A stretch of 64,000 bases of DNA from Sulfurospirillum sp. SCADC (GCF_000743525.1 NZ_JQGK01000003.1:1-64000); one strand, 5' to 3'; shown: positions 54,399 to 63,418, counted from the first letter of the stretch. The notes: generated by a model not told the origin, from the sequence alone. Program-made: numbers and translations.

Positions 54399-55061
54399 AT
54401 GACAAACGATCCTTTGGCACTTATTGCTTCCTTGCCACTGTTTGATTCCCTGCAAGGTGACGATCTTCAAAAAATCGCCTCCTTTTGCAGTGTGCGTCAC
54501 CATAAAGCCGGTGACGTGCTCTTTTATGAAAAAGACACCAAAGATGCGATCTATTACATCATCAAAGGCTCGGTCAAATTTTACAAAGTGGATCGTTTTG
54601 ACAATGAAATCTTCCTCTACAAACTCTACTCCAACTCCCTGATTTTCAATGTTTCCAAGCTCATCGACAGCTTTTTTATCAGCTGTTACGCGAATGCCGA
54701 GTTTTTGGAAGACAGCACGGTGCTCTCCATCCAAAGTGAGCCATTTCGTGCGATGATCTATGCCAATCACCGCTTGATGACGAAGATTTTGGAAGAGTCT
54801 TTTAAGATGATTCAGCAGATGCAGTGTATTATTAGCCGTGATGTTGTCTTTGATGGAACGGCGAAAGTCGCACACATGCTCGTCAATGAGTTGGAGACGT
54901 TTAACCATCTTAAAAAACATGAAATTGCCTATATGTTGCACATTCAGCCTGAGACACTTTCACGTATTTTAAACAAACTCACCCGTAATGGTACGATTGA
55001 GATCGAAAAAAACAGCGTTGTGGTCTTGAATATTCAAGAGCTCAAAGAGATTTATGAGTAG
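54399..55061 (+). CDS. Crp/Fnr family regulator, second copy
   Basis: A 220-residue Crp/Fnr protein: effector beta-roll (about 10-125), dimer helix and winged helix with QPETLSRILNKL (Glu-x-x-Ser-Arg, FNR-type specificity). It has three scattered cysteines and no N-terminal cluster, so it is not FNR. It is 17 bases downstream of nrfJ and could be co-expressed with nrf, forming a feedback loop; it is immediately followed by the PilJ-type sensor gene. Confidence 0.85.
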   Translation: MTNDPLALIASLPLFDSLQGDDLQKIASFCSVRHHKAGDVLFYEKDTKDAIYYIIKGSVKFYKVDRFDNEIFLYKLYSNSLIFNVSKLIDSFFISCYANAEFLEDSTVLSIQSEPFRAMIYANHRLMTKILEESFKMIQQMQCIISRDVVFDGTAKVAHMLVNELETFNHLKKHEIAYMLHIQPETLSRILNKLTRNGTIEIEKNSVVVLNIQELKEIYE

Positions 55062-55067
55062 GACAGC

Positions 55068-56447
55068 ATGATCAAACCAACCACCATTAGCACCAAAATG
55101 AAACTCGCAGGCGGACTGCTTTCGTTTGTGATTATTTTCATCATTTCACTCACCGTTATGATGAATCAGATGAGTAAAAAAGACTCCTACATCATCAACA
55201 TCGCAGGCAAACAGCGCATGCTCTCTCAAAAGATCAGCAAAGAGACCTTTTTCATCGTGCATCGCCATACCAACGACTTTCGCGAGCTCAACACGGCGGT
55301 CGGTCTGTTTGAAAGCAGTCTCAAAGACCTCCTGTATGGCAATGATGCCAAAGGCATTTACGCGCCTCAAAATGATCGCATCAAAGCCAAACTTGAAGAG
55401 GTCATGAGCCTATGGCTTCCCTTTCGCTCGGAAGTAGAAGCGCTTAAAAGTGGCATCGAAGAGGTGCGCCCCGATATGGAAGTGCTGACCCCTCGCATCG
55501 AAAAACTCCTCGTGCTCTCTGACACGGTGGTGCAACGCATGGTGGGAGCAGGTCTGAACAACATTCACATCGACCTCTCTGGTCGTCAACGCATGCTCTC
55601 TCAACGCATGGGGCTCTATGTCAACCGTTATTTGCGCTCAGCCAATGCGCAAGATCTGCTCGTTTATGCCGATGCCAAAGCACTGTATAACAAAACGATC
55701 AAGAGCTTTTTAGAGGACGCGGCGGTCAAAAATGCTCCCGAAGTCTACGCCATCGTCAAAGAGAACAACGCGTATTGGGAAGAGTACATGCTCTACTTAG
55801 ACCATGTCATCGTACTGGAGAGTGAGATCAACAAGCATTTGGCGTATGTGTATGAAAAAAACGTGCAACTGCTCAACGCGATGGATGAGGCGGTTTGGCT
55901 CTACACCGACCACAGCGAAGCCAAAAACGATATGTTCCTCAAATTTCAGTACATCGCTCTTTTGATTGGGCTTATCATCATCGTCTATGCATTTGTGATG
56001 ACCAAAGAGATTACGGAACATTTAGAAGGATTTGTGCAAAAAGCCAAAGAGCTCGCACACGGCGATATAAGTAGCTTTTCTTCTCAAAATGTAACGCTTT
56101 CTTCAAACGGGGAAGATGAGCTCAAAGAGGCGTCAACGCACATCTCGCTCTTTGTGCAAAAGGTCAATCTTGCGATGAAAGACTCCGAAGATGCGCTCAA
56201 AAAAGCGGAAAATGCCGTCTCACAACTGCAGCAACTCGCGGAAGAAGTCGAAGATGTCATCGAAGATATGGGCATTGACGAGAATGCAAAAAAGACGTTT
56301 GATAAAAACGTGAACGCCACAGAGGACATCGCCATTCAGTCGGCCGAAAATCTCATCCATGTGAACCGAATGCTTCAAAAGTTGAAAAAAAGCCTTAATG
56401 CGATGGTCGAGAGTAGCAACCAAATGGACGAAAAAAAAGAAGTGTAA
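55068..56447 (+). CDS. PilJ/NarX-type membrane sensor without output domain
   Basis: Two PilJ-like modules (about 35-145 and 165-280), each opening with a P-box-like segment (AGKQRMLSQKIS, SGRQRMLSQRMG) similar to the nitrate/nitrite sensor NarX. Membrane helices flank them (about 13-33 and 298-318), followed by a HAMP-like region and a heptad-rich coiled coil to the end. I find no histidine kinase, methyl-accepting signalling or cyclase domain. It lies six bases after the second Crp/Fnr gene, suggesting a nitrate/nitrite input to that regulator. Confidence 0.8.
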   Translation: MIKPTTISTKMKLAGGLLSFVIIFIISLTVMMNQMSKKDSYIINIAGKQRMLSQKISKETFFIVHRHTNDFRELNTAVGLFESSLKDLLYGNDAKGIYAPQNDRIKAKLEEVMSLWLPFRSEVEALKSGIEEVRPDMEVLTPRIEKLLVLSDTVVQRMVGAGLNNIHIDLSGRQRMLSQRMGLYVNRYLRSANAQDLLVYADAKALYNKTIKSFLEDAAVKNAPEVYAIVKENNAYWEEYMLYLDHVIVLESEINKHLAYVYEKNVQLLNAMDEAVWLYTDHSEAKNDMFLKFQYIALLIGLIIIVYAFVMTKEITEHLEGFVQKAKELAHGDISSFSSQNVTLSSNGEDELKEASTHISLFVQKVNLAMKDSEDALKKAENAVSQLQQLAEEVEDVIEDMGIDENAKKTFDKNVNATEDIAIQSAENLIHVNRMLQKLKKSLNAMVESSNQMDEKKEV

Positions 56448-56509
56448 CAATTCATTTAAACTCTTGATGTATCATGATTGAAAAGATTGTATTGTATTAA
56501 GAGGCTTGA

Positions 56510-57076
56510 ATGAAAAAAGTTTACATTATTCATGGCTATTTTGCTTCTCCGAGCGATCATTGGTTCCCGTGGTTCGTCGAAAAAGTGCATGCAATGTATG
56601 GCATCGAGGTTGAGGTATTACGCATGCCAACACCTGAGACGCCGCATGTTGAGGTATGGCTTGAAAAACTGCGCGACAAAATCGGCACGCCCACAAATGA
56701 GACGTTTATCATCGCGCATAGTTTAGGCTGTATCACCCTTTTACGTTACCTAAATAGCTTCCAAGAGAGCTTTGCCCTAGGTGGCATGATCTTAGTCTCT
56801 CCGTTTGATAAACCCCTCGAAATTTTCCCCAATTTAGACCCTTTTGTTGACACCAAACTTGACTACGCCAAGCTCTCACGCAACATCCTCCAAAAGCATG
56901 TCATCTTCTCCGATAATGACATGTACGTTCCCTCTTTTATCAGTAAAGAACTGGGTTCCAAACTCGACAGTGCGCTTCTCGAAATCCCACGAGGCGGGCA
57001 TTTCTTAGGCATCGAAGGCTTTGAAATGTTCCCCGAACTTTATGAGGTTTTTAGGCAGATGATGAGTAAGTATTGA
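56510..57076 (+). CDS. Alpha/beta hydrolase, RBBP9/YdeN family
   Basis: A 188-residue serine hydrolase with nucleophile elbow AHSLGC (about residue 70), a late Asp region (SDNDMYVP) and catalytic His in RGGHF (about 164). The short cap-less form matches the RBBP9/YdeN family. Substrate unknown. The stop is followed by a TTACATGTAA copy, then the convergent lrgB. Confidence 0.88.
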   Translation: MKKVYIIHGYFASPSDHWFPWFVEKVHAMYGIEVEVLRMPTPETPHVEVWLEKLRDKIGTPTNETFIIAHSLGCITLLRYLNSFQESFALGGMILVSPFDKPLEIFPNLDPFVDTKLDYAKLSRNILQKHVIFSDNDMYVPSFISKELGSKLDSALLEIPRGGHFLGIEGFEMFPELYEVFRQMMSKY

Positions 57077-57077
57077 T

Positions 57078-57087
57078 TTACATGTAA
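57078..57087. repeat. TTACATGTAA copy between convergent genes
   Basis: Exact copy of the iterated palindrome filling most of the 12-base gap between the stops of the hydrolase gene and lrgB. Confidence 0.9.
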
Positions 57088-57088
57088 A

Positions 57089-57799
57089 CTACAAAAACCC
57101 AATCACAATCGGCAACACAACAGCGATAAACACACCCACCAACCCCATCGCCAAGGCTGAAAACGCCGCGGCATTTTCGCTGATCTCAAAGGCTCTAGCG
57201 GTTCCCACAGCATGAGAGATAAGTCCAAGTGCGAAGCCTTTGGCGGCGTCGTGTTTGATCTTGAGCAGTTTAAAAATAAACGTACCAAAGAGCGCTCCCA
57301 AAAGTCCTGTGATGACGACAAATCCGATGGCTAAAGCGGCATTGGCACCGATGTCATGCGCGGTGATGAGCGTGATGGGCGCCGTGACTGACTTGGTGGT
57401 CATCGAGAGCATCGTGATCTTGGATGCGTCAAAAAGCCACAAAATGCCCACAGCGCTGAGGATGGTAAAGATGCCGCCAAAAACAAGCGTGATGAGAATG
57501 GGCAGAAAATAGGACTGAATCAATTTGAGATTTTTATACAACGGAAGTGCTAATGCCACCGTGGCAGGTCCTAGAAAAAAGTGCAATATAAAGACCGAAT
57601 CAAAATACTGTTTGTAAGGAATTTTTGCCAGTAAGAGAATGGGAAGCATGATGACATACGCGATAACAATGGGCTGCAAGAGCGCGTTTTTACCCGTCTT
57701 TTCGTAAATAATAATCCCGATTTTATAGGCACTGAGCGTGATGATAATCCAGCTAAGAGGCGTGTTCATCACATAAGCGATCAATGCGTCAACGTTCAT
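57089..57799 (-). CDS. lrgB: LrgB family membrane protein
   Basis: 236 residues with about seven membrane segments and the family stretches KSVTAPI and GHAVGTARAFE-like (SHAVGTARAFE). LrgAB pairs modulate murein hydrolase activity and, in some bacteria, export pyruvate or glycolate. It overlaps lrgA by four bases. Confidence 0.92.
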   Translation of the reverse strand: MNVDALIAYVMNTPLSWIIITLSAYKIGIIIYEKTGKNALLQPIVIAYVIMLPILLLAKIPYKQYFDSVFILHFFLGPATVALALPLYKNLKLIQSYFLPILITLVFGGIFTILSAVGILWLFDASKITMLSMTTKSVTAPITLITAHDIGANAALAIGFVVITGLLGALFGTFIFKLLKIKHDAAKGFALGLISHAVGTARAFEISENAAAFSALAMGLVGVFIAVVLPIVIGFL

Positions 57800-58143
57800 T
57801 TTCTCTCCTTGCTCGAGATCAACACATCCATTAGTTTGACACTAAATGCGAGGGCTAAGAAGGTTCCTACGATCAACGAAGCGAGGATAGCAAGAAGTTC
57901 ATTGGAAATCGTCTCAAATTGGGTGATAATGCCTGCGGCGGCTGGAATGATGAAAAGAGGCAAATAGCGTAGTAGCCAAAACACCGCGTTATCAAGGGCG
58001 TGAAAACTCCCTTTGCGGATCATCAAAAAGAGCAAAAGCAACACCATACCGATGATGGCTCCGGGGATTTTGAGCATAAAAAGTTTACTGATGCACTCTC
58101 CGACAAATTGGAAGAGTATAAGGGTCAAGATACCGTGTAGCAT
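57796..58143 (-). CDS. lrgA: LrgA/CidA family holin-like protein
   Basis: 115 residues with four membrane helices and a PGAIIGMVLL segment typical of the family. Partner of LrgB; starts the lrgAB operon. No regulator is visible next to it. Confidence 0.9.
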   Translation of the reverse strand: MLHGILTLILFQFVGECISKLFMLKIPGAIIGMVLLLLFLMIRKGSFHALDNAVFWLLRYLPLFIIPAAAGIITQFETISNELLAILASLIVGTFLALAFSVKLMDVLISSKERK

Positions 58144-58314
58144 GGCTTTCCTAAAGTTTTTAGATGGATTATACAGAATTTAGTTTCGGTGCGCTTTATA
58201 CTCATGTGCTAATGCGTATTGTTTATGCAAAAAATATCAAAAAATACCTGATTGTTTCAGTAAAAATTTGTTATGATAAAATTAGATTAAGCAAAATAGT
58301 TGAAGGTTGGGCGA

Positions 58315-59181
58315 ATGCAAATAGTTGAAAAAAATGGGCATACATTAATATGTGCCGATCTCAATGATGCTCTTGTAACCATTCCCGATAATTCAGTCGA
58401 TTTAATTTTTATTGATCCTCCGTATAATATTGGTAAAATTTTTGAAAATACGCACGATAAATGGGAAAGTGATGAAGCGTATCTGCATTGGAGTTATCAT
58501 TGGATTGATACGTGCATTGAAAAATTAAAAGATACAGGTTCCTTGTATATTATGACTTCAACGCAATTTATGCCCTATTTTGATCTCTACATTCGTAAAA
58601 AATTAAAAATTCTCTCACGCATTGTTTGGTATTACGATAGTTCTGGAGTACAAGCAAAAAAATATTTTGGATCGTTGTATGAGCCTATTTTGTTTTGCGT
58701 TAAAAATGACAAGAGCTATTGTTTTAATGCCCAAGAGATTCTTGTTGAAGCAAAGACAGGCGCAAAGAGAAAACTGATTGACTACCGCAAACCCACACCT
58801 ACGCCTTATAATGTGGAAAAAGTCCCAGGAAATGTATGGGAATTCCCACGTGTACGATACCGCATGGAAGAGTATGAGAGCCACCCTTCCCAAAAACCCA
58901 TCCATCTATTAGAGCGAATTATTAAAGCATCTTCTAATGAGGGCGATGTTGTTTTGGATCCTTTTTCAGGAACATTCACAACATCGTATGTTGCAAAAAA
59001 ATTGGGGCGAAAGTCTATTGGAATTGATATTTCAGAAAAATATTTTCAAATAGGGCTCAGAAGAGTTCTTGGGTTGGAGCATCACAATGGCACAGCATTG
59101 GAGCGTGAAGCCAAAAGTTATGAGGGTAAACCTAGCAACCATGAGCAGATGACACTGTTTGGTAAGGTCTCAAATGCTTGA
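58315..59181 (+). CDS. Adenine DNA methyltransferase, YhdJ/M.EcoKII-like (predicted ATGCAT)
   Basis: Beta-class m6A methylase of 289 residues: DPPYN catalytic motif (about 36) precedes the SAM motif DPFSGTFTT (about 220). Long stretches, such as SRIVWYYDSSGVQAKKYFGS and KVPGNVWEFPRVRYRMEEYE, match my memory of E. coli YhdJ, which methylates ATGCAT. Start ATG 58315 with AAGGTTGGG upstream. It overlaps the endonuclease gene by eight bases (ATGCTTGA). The region is more AT-rich than its neighbours and has none of the TTACATGTAA sites, consistent with recent transfer. Confidence 0.93.
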   Translation: MQIVEKNGHTLICADLNDALVTIPDNSVDLIFIDPPYNIGKIFENTHDKWESDEAYLHWSYHWIDTCIEKLKDTGSLYIMTSTQFMPYFDLYIRKKLKILSRIVWYYDSSGVQAKKYFGSLYEPILFCVKNDKSYCFNAQEILVEAKTGAKRKLIDYRKPTPTPYNVEKVPGNVWEFPRVRYRMEEYESHPSQKPIHLLERIIKASSNEGDVVLDPFSGTFTTSYVAKKLGRKSIGIDISEKYFQIGLRRVLGLEHHNGTALEREAKSYEGKPSNHEQMTLFGKVSNA

Positions 59182-60274
59182 ACATAGTTTTACTCAGAAA
59201 ATAATTGAACAGCTTTTTGAACACACAGGCATTGCAGGGAAAGAGCTTATCAGGCAATCTCCTCTTTTGCACTATATTAACCTCAAGACAAAATCTGCGA
59301 ATCGTGGTTCAAAATCACGAGGAAGCTTTGCAAATTTATATGCTATTTATGTTCTTGTCGAAGATTATATCAAGGTCTCAGAAACGCAAGAGTATGCTAA
59401 GTACGAAGGGGCAATATTTTCTGATTTATTTTCGAGGCAACGAGAGCTACCTTTTGGGGCTAAACTTCAAAATCATGCACTTAACCATAGACTCAACGAG
59501 GAGTTTCATAAGTATTTTCCAACATTACAATCCCAAGTCATTATGCGTGAAAAGAGCCGGTATTGGATTAATACCTTTTTCTTAGAAGTTATGATTGATG
59601 GGAAGAAATATAATCTTAGCCGCGCCATTATTTCGATTATTGATTTGTACATCGAAGAAAAACGCAATGCGTTTGAGCGTTTTATTAAAGTATGTGAAGG
59701 CTTGCAGACGCTTGAGAGCAAGGATTCTGGAAAAGCAAGTGAATTTATTCTTGGTTTATTAAAACCCAATGTAGATGCTCGTTTATTTGAAATTGTCAGT
59801 TTTTCTATTTTAAAATATTTTTATCACAATCAAAAGATATTTTGGGGTTTTAGAAAAGAGGATTTGACGGAAGAAAATTTAACATTATATAAGACAGGTC
59901 GAACGAATGCAAACGATGGTGGTATCGATTTTGTGATGAGACCTTTGGGACGGTTTTTTCAAGTAACGGAAACGTTAGATGTCAAAAAATATTTTTTAGA
60001 CATCGATAAGCTTGAGCATTATCCTATTATTTTTGTTATTAAGACGGAAGAAGAAATTCAAACGGTGAAAGATAAATTGCGAAGTACGGCTATGCAACAA
60101 TTTGGTATAGAAAAAATTGTTGAAAAGTATATGGCGTGTATTGAAGAGATTATTACGATTCCTATCTTGGCAACTTATTTTCATCATGCAATTAGCGAAG
60201 GAAACCTTGCTTATATTTTGCACGAAATTGTCAATCAAAGTAAACTAGAATTTAACTACGAAGCAGATGAATAA
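59174..60274 (+). CDS. Type II restriction endonuclease candidate
   Basis: I do not recognise the family. Its place downstream of and overlapping the methylase makes it the predicted cognate endonuclease, expected to cut ATGCAT. A PD-(D/E)xK-like core is visible at about residues 255-285: NDGGIDF, then after ten residues QVTE and DVKKYF. The catalytic Lys assignment is unclear. Start ATG 59174 (GGTAAGG upstream; 366 residues). Low GC and atypical codon use. E. coli YhdJ is an orphan, so a paired version is informative. Confidence 0.7.
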   Translation: MLEHSFTQKIIEQLFEHTGIAGKELIRQSPLLHYINLKTKSANRGSKSRGSFANLYAIYVLVEDYIKVSETQEYAKYEGAIFSDLFSRQRELPFGAKLQNHALNHRLNEEFHKYFPTLQSQVIMREKSRYWINTFFLEVMIDGKKYNLSRAIISIIDLYIEEKRNAFERFIKVCEGLQTLESKDSGKASEFILGLLKPNVDARLFEIVSFSILKYFYHNQKIFWGFRKEDLTEENLTLYKTGRTNANDGGIDFVMRPLGRFFQVTETLDVKKYFLDIDKLEHYPIIFVIKTEEEIQTVKDKLRSTAMQQFGIEKIVEKYMACIEEIITIPILATYFHHAISEGNLAYILHEIVNQSKLEFNYEADE

Positions 60275-60286
60275 GAAACGTATTTT

Positions 60287-61606
60287 TTAGTGTGTTTTGT
60301 AAAATCGTGAAAGTTTAATAGGTGAAACTCCGATCCAGTAAAGAAAGCTTAAAACACGGTTGCGAAGCGTGACGTAGAGGATGCCTTCTTTATGCCACCT
60401 TCGCGGTGAGGTCAAGACTTTGGACTTTAAAAGAGTGATCGTGTGATCTCGTTTTTTCAGCCGTTTCATGATCTCCACATCTTCCATGAGCGCAATGTGC
60501 GCGTACCCTCCAAGAGTCCTAAAAAACGAAGCTTGGAAAAAATGGGCTTGATCGCCGTAGGGAATTTTTGTTATGTGGGTGCGAAGATTTGCCAGCGTTT
60601 CGATGCAAAAAAGCCCCAGATGCGATGTGTTAATGCCAAGGCTAAAGGCACCTGCTTTGGTTACATGTAAAGCGTTTTCGATCTTTTGATCCCAGTGATA
60701 GGGCAAAAGCGTGTCGGCGTGTAGAAAAAGCAGCATTTCCCCTCGTGCCTTTTGCGCACCTTCATTCATTTGCGTGCTTCTGCCTTTGGATGAAAACGCG
60801 ACGCGAACCGAGCTTACATGTAAACGCTCCACGGTGGTTTTTTCATGCGTATCGACCACGATGATTTCGTAGTTTTGGGTCTTTGCCATTGCTTTAAGAT
60901 GCGATAGCGTGTGAATCAGTGTCTCCTCTTCATGATAAACGGGAATGATGACACTGATGCGTGGAAGTGTACTTAACGTACTTTGCGCAAAGCGTGTCAG
61001 AGGTGAGTCATAATCTTTACATGTAAACGCACGCAAATCCTCTAACGTGTCGATGTCACGCAGCATTTCCCCTTTAGCGACACGAAGAGGCGAGAGTTTT
61101 AGAAGCGTGTTGGCGTAGACATCGCTTTGACTGTAGGGAATGCCTTCAAACGCCTCTTTGCAAAAGGTGTGTGCGTGAAAACCGATGAGGTAGTAGCCGC
61201 CGTCTTCCGTGGGCGAGAGCATCGCATCGTGGTTGCAAAGGTGGGCAAACGCCTCTTCGAAAAGGCGCTCATCCACATTAGGGATGTCCGAACCTACCAA
61301 AATCGCACGTTTATAGCCTTTTTCAAACACTGCCTCAAAAGCGTTTTGCATACGCTCGCCTAAGTCATTTCCGCTTTGGTAAAAAAGCGCTTTTCCTTCT
61401 AAATAAGAGGGCAAAGCGGTGCGCTCTTCATCATCGTACGCTACGATGACATCGGTGTTTTGAGGAAGCGTGAGGTTCAAGAGGTGCTCACACATGAGGC
61501 GGTAAAGCGTGGTGGCATTGTCATTCCCAATCCCCTCCGCCAGACGTGTTTTGACACGCCTAAAAACAGGCGCTTTCATAAAAAAAATCAGTGCGTTTTG
61601 GTGCAT
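60287..61606 (-). CDS. Fused glycosyltransferase, TIGR04282 + TIGR04283 type
   Basis: N-terminal half (about 1-195) is a DUF2064/TIGR04282 domain (FMKAPVFRRVKTRLA, VGSDIPN, EDGGYYLIG), a CofC-like nucleotidyltransferase fold. The C-terminal half (about 210-439) is a family 2 glycosyltransferase of the TIGR04283 type (SVIIPVYHEEETL, GRSTQMNEGA, LFLHADT). They are usually separate genes annotated with arsenosugar synthesis. A TTACATGTAA copy (61017) falls exactly at the linker; two more at 60661 and 60814. Confidence 0.85.
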   Translation of the reverse strand: MHQNALIFFMKAPVFRRVKTRLAEGIGNDNATTLYRLMCEHLLNLTLPQNTDVIVAYDDEERTALPSYLEGKALFYQSGNDLGERMQNAFEAVFEKGYKRAILVGSDIPNVDERLFEEAFAHLCNHDAMLSPTEDGGYYLIGFHAHTFCKEAFEGIPYSQSDVYANTLLKLSPLRVAKGEMLRDIDTLEDLRAFTCKDYDSPLTRFAQSTLSTLPRISVIIPVYHEEETLIHTLSHLKAMAKTQNYEIIVVDTHEKTTVERLHVSSVRVAFSSKGRSTQMNEGAQKARGEMLLFLHADTLLPYHWDQKIENALHVTKAGAFSLGINTSHLGLFCIETLANLRTHITKIPYGDQAHFFQASFFRTLGGYAHIALMEDVEIMKRLKKRDHTITLLKSKVLTSPRRWHKEGILYVTLRNRVLSFLYWIGVSPIKLSRFYKTH

Positions 61607-62679
61607 AAATGTCGTTCCACAAGGGTGATAAACGCTTCAAAATGCTTTACATGTAAAAAGGTTTCAATCAGTTCGATGCTCAGTTTTTCGCACAGCGCGT
61701 AGGCTTTGGTTTTGTCTTCCACTGACGCAATTGCTTCCAGCGGCTTGGCTTTAGCAGGTACGACCAAACGACGTGAAAGTTCGGCGCCACAAAAGCCAAT
61801 GCTTTGTTGCAGTATGTGCAAAGGCACGCTGCCCATATCGTTTTCAAACGCTTTCCAAAGGGCGCGAACGATAGGCTGAAATTGGATAGGTTTGTGCCTA
61901 AAACAGTTGTAAATCTCGCCAAAAATAATGTGTGCCAACAGCGTGCCGATGTCAAAGCCAAGTGGTCCCCAAAAGGAGAATTCTGCGTCGATGATGGCAA
62001 GGTTTTCATGCTTAATCATGATAGAACCCGTGTGCAAATCGCCGTGGATCAAGCACTCTTTTTCGTTTTGAAACAGGTTTAAAAGCACGTCAATATTCTG
62101 CAAAAATGTCGCGCTTTTAGGCGCAGGACTAAAGTGTGAGGGCAGCATTAACGCAGGGTTATTTTCGATGTGTGGAAAGATAAAAATGTACTCTTCGCTG
62201 ATGCGCTTTAAGGTTGCGTTTTCATAGTAAGCGGCTTCATGTTGGGATGGCACTTTCGTGTAAAGGGCTGCTAAAAATGTGCCCAGTTTCGCGTACAACG
62301 AAAGGGCGATAAACTGATCGAATTGCGCTGTTTGCAAGAGTTTGTAGCCCACCAAATCTTCCATCGCAAAGCAAAAAGAGGCTTCATCGAGGTGGTAAAG
62401 CGTTGGAATCAAAGAAGGTGCAATGCTTTTAAAGTAGCCAAGCGTGTGCATCTCGACGCAAATGCGGTTTTGAGGCAGTGGAAAATCCTTGCCCAAAAGC
62501 CGAAGAAAGGGCGCTGCGTATTTGAGAATCAGCGAAGTACCACTTTGGTCGCTGATGCGAAAGATAAAGTTTAAATTACCATCGCCTATCTCTTTCACGT
62601 TCAGAGGTGGATGTCTGAAAAAAGTATTTAAAGCCGTTGTTCGGTCGATGTACTCTCGTATCTCATTTTCAGTCTGCAC
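61588..62679 (-). CDS. mtnK: Methylthioribose kinase-like protein
   Basis: Aminoglycoside-phosphotransferase fold of 363 residues closely matching MtnK: EIGDGNLNFIFRI, catalytic HGDLHTGSI (about 222), metal-binding IDAEFSFWGPLGFDIGT and IGFCGAELSRR. MtnK phosphorylates 5-methylthioribose in methionine salvage. No mtnA or other salvage gene is nearby; instead it overlaps the glycosyltransferase fusion by 19 bases, so a different 5-substituted ribose substrate is worth considering. A variant TTACATGTCA lies just before its start. Confidence 0.85.
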   Translation of the reverse strand: MQTENEIREYIDRTTALNTFFRHPPLNVKEIGDGNLNFIFRISDQSGTSLILKYAAPFLRLLGKDFPLPQNRICVEMHTLGYFKSIAPSLIPTLYHLDEASFCFAMEDLVGYKLLQTAQFDQFIALSLYAKLGTFLAALYTKVPSQHEAAYYENATLKRISEEYIFIFPHIENNPALMLPSHFSPAPKSATFLQNIDVLLNLFQNEKECLIHGDLHTGSIMIKHENLAIIDAEFSFWGPLGFDIGTLLAHIIFGEIYNCFRHKPIQFQPIVRALWKAFENDMGSVPLHILQQSIGFCGAELSRRLVVPAKAKPLEAIASVEDKTKAYALCEKLSIELIETFLHVKHFEAFITLVERHLCTKTH

Positions 62680-62847
62680 GATAAATCCTTACATGTCAAA
62701 GCGCCATTATAGCAAAATCAGTCAATAAACATTGACCGTGTTAACCTTTTTCTAAGTCACAAAAGCTTATGATAACATCCAAATCATGTAACGGCTTAAG
62801 GTTTAAGCGTACATCAAAATGACATGACACTGCTCTTTTTGATATAT

Positions 62848-62930
62848 TAGACTTCTTTCATAACCCATTGAAAAAAGTGATGTGCTATGAGCAAACTCTT
62901 TATCTTTTCAAGGGTTATGAAAGAAGTCTA
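62848..62930. repeat. 83-bp element with 19-bp perfect inverted repeats (MITE candidate)
   Basis: The arms TAGACTTCTTTCATAACCC (62848-62866) and its exact complement (62912-62930) continue inward as TTGAAAA/TTTTCAA after a single-base bulge, enclosing a loop of about 28 bases. The outermost TA could be a target duplication. It sits in the 292-base gap between divergent mtnK and the rhodanese gene. This could be a miniature inverted-repeat transposon, an insertion-sequence scar or a long attenuator stem. Otherwise the gap holds only AT-rich sequence and two TTACATGTAA-type sites. Confidence 0.75.
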
Positions 62931-62941
62931 TTTCCCAACCC

Positions 62942-62951
62942 TTACATGTAA
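62942..62951. repeat. TTACATGTAA copy before the rhodanese gene
   Basis: Exact copy of the iterated palindrome 20 bases before the ATG at 62972, ahead of the TTAGGAGA ribosome-binding site. Confidence 0.9.
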
Positions 62952-62971
62952 ATATTTCCTTAGGAGAATCG

Positions 62972-63418
62972 ATGAAACTCTCTTCATTGTTAGCGTTACC
63001 CCTTGCGGCATTATTGCTTATTGGATGTGGTGGAAAAGTGAAAGAAAATGCTAAGTACAACTACATTACAGCGGATGAAACGGCAAAGTTGATGCGTGAA
63101 GACGCCTCTAAAATCGTCTTGGTGGACATTCAAGAGAAAAAAGATTTTGAGGAAGAGCATTTAAAAGGTGCGCTTGAAACCTATGCGTATCCTGTTAAAA
63201 CCGAGGATGAAAAAGCCCGACTTGCAGCATTGCTTCCAGACATTAAGCCAGATCAAAAAGTGATCATCGTCTGCCCAAGAGGCGGTGGAGGAGCAGATAG
63301 GGCGTATGACTTTTACCTTGAAAAAGGGCTCAAAAAAGAACAACTCTTAACGCTCAAAGACGGTCAATACGGTTGGCCTCGCGATAAAATCAAAGATGTT
63401 TTAGCCGTTAGCAAATAA
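62972..63418 (+). CDS. Rhodanese-like lipoprotein
   Basis: 148 residues: lipobox LIGC (Cys19) then a rhodanese domain (about 32-145) with active-site Cys in CPRGGGGADRA. The six-residue loop after Cys resembles sulfurtransferases. Predicted to be an anchored envelope protein. TTAGGAGA precedes the start. It overlaps the VTT-domain gene by TAATG; rhodanese proteins accompany TVP38-type genes in several arsenosugar or sulfur clusters. Confidence 0.88.
   Translation: MKLSSLLALPLAALLLIGCGGKVKENAKYNYITADETAKLMREDASKIVLVDIQEKKDFEEEHLKGALETYAYPVKTEDEKARLAALLPDIKPDQKVIIVCPRGGGGADRAYDFYLEKGLKKEQLLTLKDGQYGWPRDKIKDVLAVSK

Noticed and set aside
58315-59181. The nearby methylase as the enzyme acting on TTACATGTAA
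   Set aside because: Its sequence points to ATGCAT specificity, and the methylase island itself seems recently acquired whereas the palindrome is spread over core genes.
62889-62970. A short open frame starting ATG inside the 83-bp inverted repeat and running into the rhodanese gene
   Set aside because: It has no ribosome-binding site, lies mostly in the stem-loop, and continues out of frame through the rhodanese signal peptide.
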